Shown piece after piece: positions 43,943 to 51,452 of a DNA stretch of 64,000 bases. The notes under the pieces were generated by a model that saw only the letters and a list, made by a program, of their open reading frames with translations, made no database searches and had not been told where the DNA came from. The stretch covers positions 1 through 64,000 of the forward strand of contig CALUHC010000030.1 of NCBI GenBank assembly GCA_944320355.1, given 5' to 3'. How positions within the stretch are numbered: the first letter of the stretch is position 1; every line of letters begins with the position of its first letter. The stretch is from an uncultured Prevotella sp. GTDB lineage: Bacteria; Bacteroidota; Bacteroidia; Bacteroidales; Bacteroidaceae. A program made the translations under genes and the position numbers.

Positions 43943-44627
43943 CGACGAGCCTCTGGCTGCCGAACTCATATCGAGTTACGTGAAGAAGACCCCATTCCTC
44001 AAACTGACAGGAGTCTACAACAGCGCGAGCATGGCCATAAAGGATCTCAGGGAAACCCCGGTAGACCTCATATTCCTTGACATCCAGATGCCGGAACTCA
44101 GCGGCATTGAGTTTGCTAAGATATTGCCAAAAGAAACAAGAATCATTTTCGTTACAGCATTCAACCAATACGCAATTGATGGATACAAGGTCGATGCCAT
44201 GGACTACCTGCTCAAGCCGGTGAGCTATGACGATTTCCTCAATGCCGCGAAAAAGGTCTTATACTGGTTTACCATCAAAAGCAAACAGGAAAAATACAAG
44301 CAAGACAGGTTCATATTCGTGAAAAGCGACTACAAACTGATTCATGTGGAGCTCGACGACATCCTATACATTGAGGGCCTGAAAGACTATGTGCGCATAT
44401 ACTTGGAGAACGGCACAAAGATAATGTCGCTCATGAACATGAAAAACCTTGAGGACAACTTGCCAAAGCCTGAGTTCATGCGCACCCACCGGTCATACAT
44501 TGTCCACATGACAAAAATAAACATGGTCGACAGATTCCGCCTTGTGTTCGGTGAGACATACATCCCCATATCCGACAGCTATAAAGACGAAGTGCAGTCC
44601 TATCTGGACACACATACAATGATGTGA
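43917..44627 (+). CDS. LytTR-family response regulator
   Basis: 236 residues. The receiver domain has the acidic pair IIDDEP (about 7-12), phosphorylated Asp in LIFLDIQMPELSG, and Lys in YLLKPVSYDDF. The C-terminal LytTR DNA-binding domain is seen in RFIFVKSDYKLIHVELDDILYIEGLKDYVRIYLENG and MRTHRSYIVHM. It should bind DNA and control the efflux operon as partner of the kinase it overlaps. Last gene of the operon, followed by a 33-bp hairpin. Confidence 0.94.
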   Translation: MILKCAIIDDEPLAAELISSYVKKTPFLKLTGVYNSASMAIKDLRETPVDLIFLDIQMPELSGIEFAKILPKETRIIFVTAFNQYAIDGYKVDAMDYLLKPVSYDDFLNAAKKVLYWFTIKSKQEKYKQDRFIFVKSDYKLIHVELDDILYIEGLKDYVRIYLENGTKIMSLMNMKNLEDNLPKPEFMRTHRSYIVHMTKINMVDRFRLVFGETYIPISDSYKDEVQSYLDTHTMM

Positions 44628-44647
44628 CCACCGACACAACGCAGTGC

Positions 44648-44717
44648 CACAGCCGACATTCCCTATCCCCCTCCCTGCGACACATCGCAAGGAGGGGGAT
44701 AGGGAATGTCGGCTGTG
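44648..44717. terminator. 33-bp near-perfect hairpin between convergent genes
   Basis: The arms 44648-44680 and 44685-44717 match with a single mismatch around the 4-nt loop CACA. They begin CACAGCCGACATTCCCTATC. There is no flanking T-run. The position between two convergent signalling genes fits a two-way transcription barrier, but it is far longer than a normal terminator. Confidence 0.75.
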
Positions 44718-44827
44718 TAGATAAGCAAAAGACAACACAAATTCCATCAAAATACTCATCTGCGCACTCATCATCACACATGCCATATATCCCATGTGGC
44801 GCAACTCCAAACGGAGAGACTCTGAAG

Positions 44828-46006
44828 CTATTGTATGCCCTTGCGCATCTCTATGCGGAACACAGTTCCGCGCCCCGGCTCTGAGCTTTTCACAAAAATG
44901 TGGCCACGGTGATACTCCTCGATAATGCGCTTGGCCAACGACAGGCCAAGCCCCCAACCGCGCTTCTTTGTGGTGAAGCCGGGAGCGAATACGTTCTTCA
45001 AGTCTTTTTTCCTTATGCCCTTGCCTGTGTCCTGCACCTCAATCACCACCCTGCCCGGCTCGTCGAGCAGCCTGAGGCTTATCGTACCGCTGCCCTCCAT
45101 CGCGTCTACGGCATTTTTGCACAAGTTTTCCACCACCCACTCAAAGAGCGGAGCGCTCATCTTGGCCATGACATCGTGGTCTGGAAAGTCGCGCTTTATC
45201 TCTACCTTGGCGGATGTGCGGCGGTCCATGTATTCTATGACGCGGTCAAGGACAGTGTTCACCGCACAGTCTGCAAGCTCGGGCAGCGAGCCAATCTTTG
45301 AGAATCGGTCGGCAATCAGCTCAAGCCGCTTCACGTCTTTGTCCATCTCCGGTATCAACTCGTCGTCTGGATAGCTTTCTTTCAGGAACTCCACCCATGC
45401 CATGAGGCTTGAGATGGGCGTTCCAAGCTGGTGGGCAGTCTCTTTCGACAAGCCCACCCAAACCTTGTTCTGCTCTGCGCGCTTGGACGAGAGCAAGGCG
45501 AAAATGGCCACGATGACAAATACCAGCACCACGCCGAGCTGCACATAGGGATAGGAGGAAAGCCGCTTGAGCAGTGTCGACTCATCGTAACACACAAGCT
45601 GGTAGTCGGCTGTGGAAGCGGCAGAGTCGCCATATTCCACCTTTATATATTTGCCGCTGCGATACAGTTGCCGGCCCAGCTCGACCAGGTATGCCATGGA
45701 GTCCTCCGCCGTCTTTTCCTTTATGGCCACATTGCGGTAATCCATCACATTGCCCCCAGAGTCCATAACAATGACTGGGATGGTGTTGTTGCCACGTATC
45801 ACGCTCAGCACAAGCGTGAGGTCTGTGTTGCTGTCGGCATTGCTGAGAGCCTGGAGGGCCTGGGCCCACATACCCATCTTGTTGCGCTCCTCGTCAGACA
45901 AGTCCTTCACCAGTATATGTGAGACAGACAGAGACACCACGGCTATGGCAACCGCCACAACCACAAGCACAATTCTGACCTGCCTCATCCTGTCTGTCCA
46001 CTGCAT
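44828..46006 (-). CDS. orphan sensor histidine kinase
   Basis: 392 residues. Two membrane spans (VRIVLVVVAVAIAVVSLSVS, about 10-29, and YVQLGVVLVFVIVAIFALLS near 180) enclose a 140-residue periplasmic sensor. The H-box SKETAHQLGTPISSLMAW is of the HxxGTP form. ATP-site motifs are NLCKNAVDAME (N-box), VQDTGKGIRKKDL, FTTKKRGWGLGLSLAKRIIEEY and the G2-type GRGTVFRIEM. No response regulator is adjacent on its strand; it converges on the LytTR gene, which already has its own kinase. The signal and partner are unknown. Confidence 0.92.
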   Translation of the reverse strand: MQWTDRMRQVRIVLVVVAVAIAVVSLSVSHILVKDLSDEERNKMGMWAQALQALSNADSNTDLTLVLSVIRGNNTIPVIVMDSGGNVMDYRNVAIKEKTAEDSMAYLVELGRQLYRSGKYIKVEYGDSAASTADYQLVCYDESTLLKRLSSYPYVQLGVVLVFVIVAIFALLSSKRAEQNKVWVGLSKETAHQLGTPISSLMAWVEFLKESYPDDELIPEMDKDVKRLELIADRFSKIGSLPELADCAVNTVLDRVIEYMDRRTSAKVEIKRDFPDHDVMAKMSAPLFEWVVENLCKNAVDAMEGSGTISLRLLDEPGRVVIEVQDTGKGIRKKDLKNVFAPGFTTKKRGWGLGLSLAKRIIEEYHRGHIFVKSSEPGRGTVFRIEMRKGIQ

Positions 46007-46227
46007 GACCTAATGATTAAGTGAAACAAAGCAAGCACATACCACTTGCCCATACTCAAACGGCATCGGCAACCATGCCGCCTGCCTTATCAATAACGCC
46101 ACAATCGCCATGTTATTGCATGACAGCCTCACAAACCTTTGCCAAGGCCAAAGGTCTCCTGCCGCCGACATCATGGCGTCCTCGTTTTTTGATACTCATC
46201 AACAGTCCCGTACCGTCTCCGCAAGTA

Positions 46228-46370
46228 GCTGATTATCAGCCGAGTTGCGATATGTGCCGTTTTATAAGCCGAAACGGCTCGTATTGCAAGCCTAAACGCC
46301 CCGTTTTGGAGTGCAAAACGGCACATATTGCAACACAAAACATCCGGCTTTGATTTTTGATATGTTTTTG
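46228..46370 (+). repeat. dispersed 22-nt array element, type II, copy 6
   Basis: Left flank GATTATCAGCCGAGTTGCGA, then units starting at 46250, 46272, 46294 and 46316 at exactly 22-nt spacing with cores ATATGTGCCGTTT, AAACGGCTCGTAT, AAACGCCCCGTTT and AAACGGCACATAT. The right flank starts GGCTTTGATTTTTGATATG. It matches the inverted copy at 55524-55675 and lacks the GTTAAC palindrome. Confidence 0.87.
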
Positions 46371-46604
46371 TTACAGTGCCGGGGGCTTTCTTCGCGCCCT
46401 CTTCGGTGGCCTTCCTGGCCTGCCCTCCTACCCTCACCTATGCCATGCCGTGCCACGTTTCCTTATGCGGAACAGGACTTACAGCCCCGAAAACAACCCA
46501 GAAATAGCACCTGAGAAAAATCCAAACAGAATCACACACAAGCCCGCCACACTGCAAAAGCAATGCATTTCACGCACATAAAAAAACAGAATATTTAGCC
46601 AGCC

Positions 46605-46637
46605 TTTGCTGTTTGTCACAGAAATTCCGTACATTTG
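46605..46637 (+). promoter_or_regulatory. promoter of yraN-birA
   Basis: TTTG at 46605-46608 and TACATTTG at 46630-46637 with a 21-nt spacer. The leader to the GTG start would be about 75 nt. Confidence 0.55.
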
Positions 46638-46716
46638 CAACTGGCAAAGCCATTGGCCTATTGCCGGCCAAACGGCCGATCTGCATCAGAAACAACGCAA
46701 AACAAAAGTCTTAATA

Positions 46717-47085
46717 GTGGCAGAGCACAACAACTTGGGATATTGGGGCGAACAGAGAGCCGCCGAATACCTGGAAGCGAAAGGATATGGAATCATGGCG
46801 CGCAACTGGCGAATGGGGGCGCGCGACATAGACATCGTGGCCCACAAGGACGGCACAGTAGTGTTCGTCGAAGTAAAGACACGACGAGACAACCGCTACG
46901 CTGAGCCTGAACAGGCTGTTGACGCGAAGAAAATACGCTCACTGACAACTGCGGCATCTGCGTTCATGAAACAAAACAGAGTGGATGCCGACGCGCGTTT
47001 CGACATTGTCACCGTAACAGGGACCCCAGGCGGAGACTGCCGGATAAACCACATAGAAAACGCCTTTGTTCCACTGCCGTATTGA
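46717..47085 (+). CDS. YraN-family endonuclease-like protein
   Basis: 122 residues from a GTG at 46717 (MAEHNNLGYWGEQRAAEYL), the usual length of YraN/UPF0102 proteins. Restriction-endonuclease-like fold with the catalytic pattern E (about 13), D in ARDIDIVA, and EVKTR. Function unproven; family members are linked to DNA processing. The frame is open to 46606, but the extra 37 residues overlap the promoter and do not fit the family, so the GTG is preferred. Its stop is 2 bases before the birA ATG. Confidence 0.85.
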   Translation: MAEHNNLGYWGEQRAAEYLEAKGYGIMARNWRMGARDIDIVAHKDGTVVFVEVKTRRDNRYAEPEQAVDAKKIRSLTTAASAFMKQNRVDADARFDIVTVTGTPGGDCRINHIENAFVPLPY

Positions 47086-47087
47086 AC

Positions 47088-47828
47088 ATGACTGAAAAGA
47101 TAAAGACGATAAACGTAGAAGAAACCGCCTCTACAATCGACCTGCTGCGCCAATACGAAGGAGACGAAGGTGAACAGATGACGGTGGTCACAGCGGGGTA
47201 CCAGACAGCAGGACGCGGACAAGGCGGCAACTCGTGGGAAAGCGAGCGGAACAAGAACCTGCTCTTGGGGATAAAACTGCGGCCCAAGGAGCTGCCGGCC
47301 ACACGACAGTATGCCCTGACGGAAGCGTGCGCATTGGCCGTGCGCGACGCAGTGGCCCACTACACGGGAAACGCAAGCGTGAAATGGCCAAACGACGTGT
47401 ACGTAGGCGACCGAAAAATAAGCGGCACGCTGTCAGAATGCACCATAAGCGGCACAACGATAAAGAACTGCATACTTGGCACTGGCATCAACGTGAACCA
47501 GAAGCGGTTCACGAGCGACGCGCCAAACCCGGTGTCGCTGTGCCAGATAACCGGAATGGAAACAGACTTGCGCGAGGTCCTTGCCAAAGTGACCGAACGG
47601 CTGCGGCTCTACATACAGATGGTCAACGCCAAGGAATATGACCGCCTGCATCACATATATATGGGCGCGCTCTACCGCAAAGACGGCTACCACAGGTACA
47701 TGGATGCCGGCGGGGAGTTCATTGCAAGAATAGAAACGGTGGAGCCTTCGGGACTGCTCGTCCTGCAACGCAACAATGGGCGCACATCCACATACGGGTT
47801 CAAGGAAGTGAAATTCATGACAGACTAA
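47088..47828 (+). CDS. birA: biotin--[acetyl-CoA carboxylase] ligase
   Basis: 246 residues. It activates biotin with ATP and attaches it to carboxylase carrier proteins. Signature GRGQGGNSWES (about 43-53), then SVKWPNDVYVGDRKISG and GTGINVNQ. There is no N-terminal helix-turn-helix domain, so it is the enzyme-only form and not a repressor. A TTG at 47082 overlaps the yraN stop, but the ATG at 47088 is preferred. 16 bases separate it from pyrH. Confidence 0.93.
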   Translation: MTEKIKTINVEETASTIDLLRQYEGDEGEQMTVVTAGYQTAGRGQGGNSWESERNKNLLLGIKLRPKELPATRQYALTEACALAVRDAVAHYTGNASVKWPNDVYVGDRKISGTLSECTISGTTIKNCILGTGINVNQKRFTSDAPNPVSLCQITGMETDLREVLAKVTERLRLYIQMVNAKEYDRLHHIYMGALYRKDGYHRYMDAGGEFIARIETVEPSGLLVLQRNNGRTSTYGFKEVKFMTD

Positions 47829-47844
47829 ACATAAACAACCAACT

Positions 47845-48555
47845 ATGGCAAAGTACAAGAGAATTCTGCTGAAGCTCAGCGGCGAAAGTCTGATGGGCAA
47901 CCAGCACTACGGCATTGACAGCGAACGCCTTGGCGACTACGCCAGGCAAATAAAAGAAGCAAGCCAAATGGGTGTGCAGATAGGCATCGTGATAGGCGGA
48001 GGCAACATATTCCGCGGCCTCAGCGGTGCATCGAAAGGATTCGACCGCGTGACGGGAGACCAGATGGGGATGTGCGCCACAGTCATCAACTCGCTCGCAC
48101 TAAGCTCCGCGCTCGAAGCAATCGGCATCAAGACAAAAGTGCTCACGGCAATACGCATGGAGCCGATAGGCGAGTTCTACAGCAAAAAGAAAGCTATCGA
48201 AGCATTAGAGGCAGGCTATGTGTGCATATTCTCAGCCGGGACAGGCAACCCGTACTTCACGACAGACACCGGTTCGTCGCTCCGCGGCATCGAAATCGAA
48301 GCTGACGTGATGCTCAAGGGCACACGCGTGGACGGAATATACACCGCCGACCCGGAAAAAGACCCCAAGGCCACAAAGTTCAAGGACATCACCTACGACG
48401 AGATTTACACACGCGGACTGAAGGTTATGGACCTCACTGCCACAACAATGTGCAAAGAAAACGGGTTGCCCATCTATGTGTTCAATATGGACATCGTGGG
48501 CAACCTGCGCCGGGTTTTGGACGGCGAGGAGATAGGGACGCTGGTACACAACTGA
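47845..48555 (+). CDS. pyrH: UMP kinase
   Basis: 236 residues, the usual size. It phosphorylates UMP to UDP and belongs to the amino acid kinase fold. Motifs: KRILLKLSGESLMG (5-18), GIVIGGGNIFRG, DQMGMCATVINSLAL, AGTGNPYFTTDTGSSLRG and VDGIYTADPEKDP. Last gene of the yraN-birA-pyrH run, followed by a terminator. Confidence 0.97.
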   Translation: MAKYKRILLKLSGESLMGNQHYGIDSERLGDYARQIKEASQMGVQIGIVIGGGNIFRGLSGASKGFDRVTGDQMGMCATVINSLALSSALEAIGIKTKVLTAIRMEPIGEFYSKKKAIEALEAGYVCIFSAGTGNPYFTTDTGSSLRGIEIEADVMLKGTRVDGIYTADPEKDPKATKFKDITYDEIYTRGLKVMDLTATTMCKENGLPIYVFNMDIVGNLRRVLDGEEIGTLVHN

Positions 48556-48711
48556 CAAGAAGCAAGACGACGCACACCGGAAATACCGTCAGATAAAATC
48601 CGAACGGCCACCGGAAATGAAACAGAAGGGGCTAACGTTCCTGCCCTCACCTTAAAAATGAAACATAACCTCTACTTGGACAGGTACCAATGAGTTCCGC
48701 ACAGTATCAGT

Positions 48712-48769
48712 AAAAAGGCTGCGCAATCATTGTTCTCTTATGGTAGGACATTGGTTGTGCAGCCTTTTT
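48712..48769 (+). terminator. terminator downstream of pyrH
   Basis: AAAAAGGCTGCGCAA pairs with TTGTGCAGCCTTTTT across a 28-nt loop, ending in a T-run. The stem resembles the gdhA terminator and the ends of the M elements (GGCTGTG/CACAGCC). Confidence 0.75.
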
Positions 48770-48784
48770 ATGCCCCAACAAAAC

Positions 48785-48831
48785 CAAAAAAAGACTCGCT
48801 CCGCAGGCGAACGGCCTGCGGAGCGAGTCTT
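48785..48831 (-). terminator. terminator of the ilv operon
   Basis: Perfect 18-bp stem (48791-48808 with 48814-48831, loop 5 nt); on the minus strand the stem ends GAGCGAGTCTT and runs into TTTTTGG. It lies about 95 nt after the ilvC stop. Confidence 0.92.
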
Positions 48832-48925
48832 ATGTCAATCAATTTTTATGACAGCCTTGGATGCCGTGTGCCCACTCTGCGCAACCGCGTGGCTGACTCA
48901 CAAGTACAGCGGGCACGACCCGGTT

Positions 48926-49975
48926 TCAGTCCAAGCTGTTTTCCGGACGCAACTTGCGCACCGTCTCGGCAGCGCGCCACATCTCCATGTTGCGCATTGC
49001 CTCCAGTTCCTTGTTCAGTCCGTCACGGTAATCGGGCTTCGAATTGCTGTCTATGGATATCTGAGCCTCGTTGCCCGTCTTGACAGAATAGTAGAGCCAC
49101 TCCATCACGGGCTTGATAGCGTCACGGAAACGCGGTGCCCAGTCGAGCGCGCCGCGCTGCGCAGTGGTAGAGCAGTTGGCGTACATCCAGTCCATTCCCT
49201 TCTGTGCGAACAGCGGCATCAGGCTTTGCGTCAGTTCCTCCACAGTCTCGTTAAACGCCTCTGAAGGCGAGTGGCCGTTTTCGCGAAGCACCTCGTACTG
49301 AGCTTCGAGCAGTCCTTCAATGGCTCCCATGAGCGATCCGCGCTCGCCGGTAAGGTCGCTTGTGGCCTCACGCTGGAACGTTGTCTTGAACAAGTAACCT
49401 GCCCCGATGCCTATACCAAAGGCTATCGTCTTTTCCTCTGCCTTGCCCGTGGCATCCTGATATACGGCATACGAGCAGTTGAGTCCGCGACCTTCAAGGA
49501 ACATCGTGCGCAAAGAAGTGCCCGAACCCTTCGGTGCCACCATTATAACGTCTATATCATCGGGGGGAACAACTCCCGTACGGTCATTCCATGTTATGGC
49601 AAAGCCGTGCGAATAGTACAGTGCCTTGCCCTTGGTGAGGTATTTCTTGATGGTGGGCCACACTTGTATCTGACCCGCATCAGAGAGCAACATACAGATG
49701 ATTGTGCCCTTCTCGGCAGCCTCCTCGATAGAGAAAAGCGTCTTGCCCGGCACCCATCCATCGGCCACGGCCTTGTCGTAAGTCTTTCCTTCGCGCTGTC
49801 CCACAATCACGTTGAAACCGTTGTCGCGCAGGTTGCAGGCTTGCCCCGGCCCCTGAATGCCGTAGCCGATCACTGCTATCGTCTCATCTTTTAATACTTC
49901 ACGCGCCTTTGCCAAGGAGAACTCCTTGTTGGTGACAACCGTTTCTATCACGCCACCGAAATTCATTTCTGCCAT
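48926..49975 (-). CDS. ilvC: ketol-acid reductoisomerase
   Basis: 349 residues, class I. It converts acetolactate and acetohydroxybutyrate to the dihydroxy acids of valine and isoleucine synthesis using NADPH. Nucleotide-binding IAVIGYGIQGPGQACNLRDN, GHSPSEAFNETVEELTQ with catalytic acids, and SLMGAIEGLLEAQYE are visible. The start is the ATG at 49975 (MAEMNFGG). It is the last gene of the ilv run and may also have an internal promoter, since 117 bases and a -7-like box separate it from the thioesterase gene. Confidence 0.96.
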   Translation of the reverse strand: MAEMNFGGVIETVVTNKEFSLAKAREVLKDETIAVIGYGIQGPGQACNLRDNGFNVIVGQREGKTYDKAVADGWVPGKTLFSIEEAAEKGTIICMLLSDAGQIQVWPTIKKYLTKGKALYYSHGFAITWNDRTGVVPPDDIDVIMVAPKGSGTSLRTMFLEGRGLNCSYAVYQDATGKAEEKTIAFGIGIGAGYLFKTTFQREATSDLTGERGSLMGAIEGLLEAQYEVLRENGHSPSEAFNETVEELTQSLMPLFAQKGMDWMYANCSTTAQRGALDWAPRFRDAIKPVMEWLYYSVKTGNEAQISIDSNSKPDYRDGLNKELEAMRNMEMWRAAETVRKLRPENSLD

Positions 49976-50053
49976 AATTCAAAATGTTTTAACCGGCGGC
50001 TCACCTTGGAGCCGCACATTATTACGTTTGATATTATTCTTCTATTGCGACTG

Positions 50054-50061
50054 CAAAAGTA
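50054..50061 (-). promoter_or_regulatory. possible internal promoter before ilvC
   Basis: Minus-strand TACTTTTG fits TAnnTTTG and is followed by a small hairpin (GCGGCTC/GAGCCGC) before the ATG. The upstream box is weak (TTGG). Confidence 0.45.
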
Positions 50062-50092
50062 TAAAATTAAAACGAAAGCACCAAGAATACTT

Positions 50093-50854
50093 TCATTTAT
50101 TTATAAATTTAACTTTACATCTGCATACTTCAACACCACCAGAAGCACTGTCAACACACTTAGACACGCCAATGCAGTACTCTCCTTCACCCGTCTGTTC
50201 GAGCCTGAACGTCAATGAATCACCTCCGTAACTCTCCGCCACATACGCTATGTCGAACCGCTGCAGACGGTGAGCCCTGTGCCAGTCAAGGCTGAACAGG
50301 TCGAGAATGTGCTCTATGTACTTGATTGAATTCACGTGTCCGTTCACGTCCACATCGTTATAAAAGGTGCCTATGGTGCGCACAACCTCCGCCCCTGCGG
50401 TCATTTTCACGCGAGAGCTTTTGGCAATGGGGCAAGCGACATCCGGCGCGCCCCACTCCATCATGCCCTCACCACACATCGACAGCACGTCTTCTGGCTG
50501 CCTTGTAGTCGCATCTATCAGCGCCCACACACTGCGGGCATAGCCAAATGTGCGACCGTCGCCAGACGATATACGATAGTCTCGGTTGATAAACGACCTC
50601 ATGACTCCCTCTATCCACGTCTCGACAAAGAACGAAGAGTACTGCCGCGGCATATCTTCCATCTCGACGGCAAGGCGCGACAGCACCCACGTCTTGTGCA
50701 TGGGATTGAGCAACGTCATGCCGAAGCCGCGCTCATTGGCATGGCTGTCGGAAGCGTTGAGCAAGTGATTGCCGAGGTGCGACATAAAAAGACGGTGCGA
50801 AAAGTCACAATGAAACGGCTCCGTCAGATACAAATACTTACCTATCTTATCCAT
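50093..50854 (-). CDS. acyl-ACP thioesterase (FatA/FatB-like)
   Basis: 253 residues forming two hot-dog domains. The N-terminal half has SHRLFMSHLGNHLLNASDSHA and KTWVLSRLAVEMEDMPR; the C-terminal half has the motif NDVDVNGHVNSIKYIEHILDLF, typical of acyl-ACP thioesterases, with Asn and His likely catalytic. It releases free fatty acids from ACP in the cytoplasm. It sits inside the ilv operon between ilvH and ilvC. A link to branched-chain acyl groups, which derive from the same keto acids, is plausible but unproven. Confidence 0.88.
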   Translation of the reverse strand: MDKIGKYLYLTEPFHCDFSHRLFMSHLGNHLLNASDSHANERGFGMTLLNPMHKTWVLSRLAVEMEDMPRQYSSFFVETWIEGVMRSFINRDYRISSGDGRTFGYARSVWALIDATTRQPEDVLSMCGEGMMEWGAPDVACPIAKSSRVKMTAGAEVVRTIGTFYNDVDVNGHVNSIKYIEHILDLFSLDWHRAHRLQRFDIAYVAESYGGDSLTFRLEQTGEGEYCIGVSKCVDSASGGVEVCRCKVKFINK

Positions 50855-50891
50855 TTCTGCAGATTCTTTTTATTTGTCACATACAGCAAAT

Positions 50892-51449
50892 TCACAGCGA
50901 ACGGCCTGTCGTGCGACCCCGCTCGCGCTCTTCAAGAAACTTGCTCACCTCTTCCTGCGTACTGCGCGTCACGGCAATCCTGCCCGAGCGAGTATATTGG
51001 AGCACGCACCCGAAAGCGTCGAGAGCGCGATACAGACTCAATATGTCTTCCGTCATGCCGTGCTTCATCACTATCACGTAGGTGGGATTCACCTCGGTTA
51101 TGGTCGCCTCGTGCTTACGGACGACACGCGAGACATCCGGATTGGCCAGCACAATCTCTGTGGAAAGTTTATAAAGCCCAGTCTCGCGAAAGAACAGTTC
51201 GTCGTCCGTGTAGTACTTGGCCTTCACGACATCAATCTTCTTTTCTATCTGCTTGGTTATCTTTATTATCTGATCCTCATCGCTCCAAGCCGTGATTGTG
51301 TATTTGTGCAGCCCCTCAATGCTCGATGCCGACACGTTGAGGCTCTCTATGTTCACCTGCCTCCGTGTGAACACGGCGGTGATTTGGTTCAATATTCCGG
51401 CTATGTTTTCCGAATAAACCAATAATGTATATAGTTTCTTTCCATCCAT
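50892..51449 (-). CDS. ilvH: acetolactate synthase small (regulatory) subunit
   Basis: 185 residues. The N-terminal ACT domain (YTLLVYSENIAGILNQITAVFTRR, then NIESLNVSAS) binds valine and confers feedback control on IlvB; a C-terminal domain of about 100 residues activates catalysis. The start is the ATG at 51449, three bases after the ilvB stop. Confidence 0.94.
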   Translation of the reverse strand: MDGKKLYTLLVYSENIAGILNQITAVFTRRQVNIESLNVSASSIEGLHKYTITAWSDEDQIIKITKQIEKKIDVVKAKYYTDDELFFRETGLYKLSTEIVLANPDVSRVVRKHEATITEVNPTYVIVMKHGMTEDILSLYRALDAFGCVLQYTRSGRIAVTRSTQEEVSKFLEERERGRTTGRSL

Positions 51450-51452
51450 ATC

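Larger units (their letters stand above)
46007..46716. other. divergent intergenic region with a type II 22-nt array element
   Basis: Between the orphan kinase and yraN. Contains the element at 46228-46370 and the yraN promoter (46605-46637). 46021-46200 and 46380-46600 show no gene or structure I can name. Confidence 0.6.
48556..48925. other. convergent intergenic region with two terminators
   Basis: Holds a hairpin for the pyrH side (48712-48769) and a perfect 18-bp hairpin for the ilvC side (48785-48831). The rest is featureless. Confidence 0.7.
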
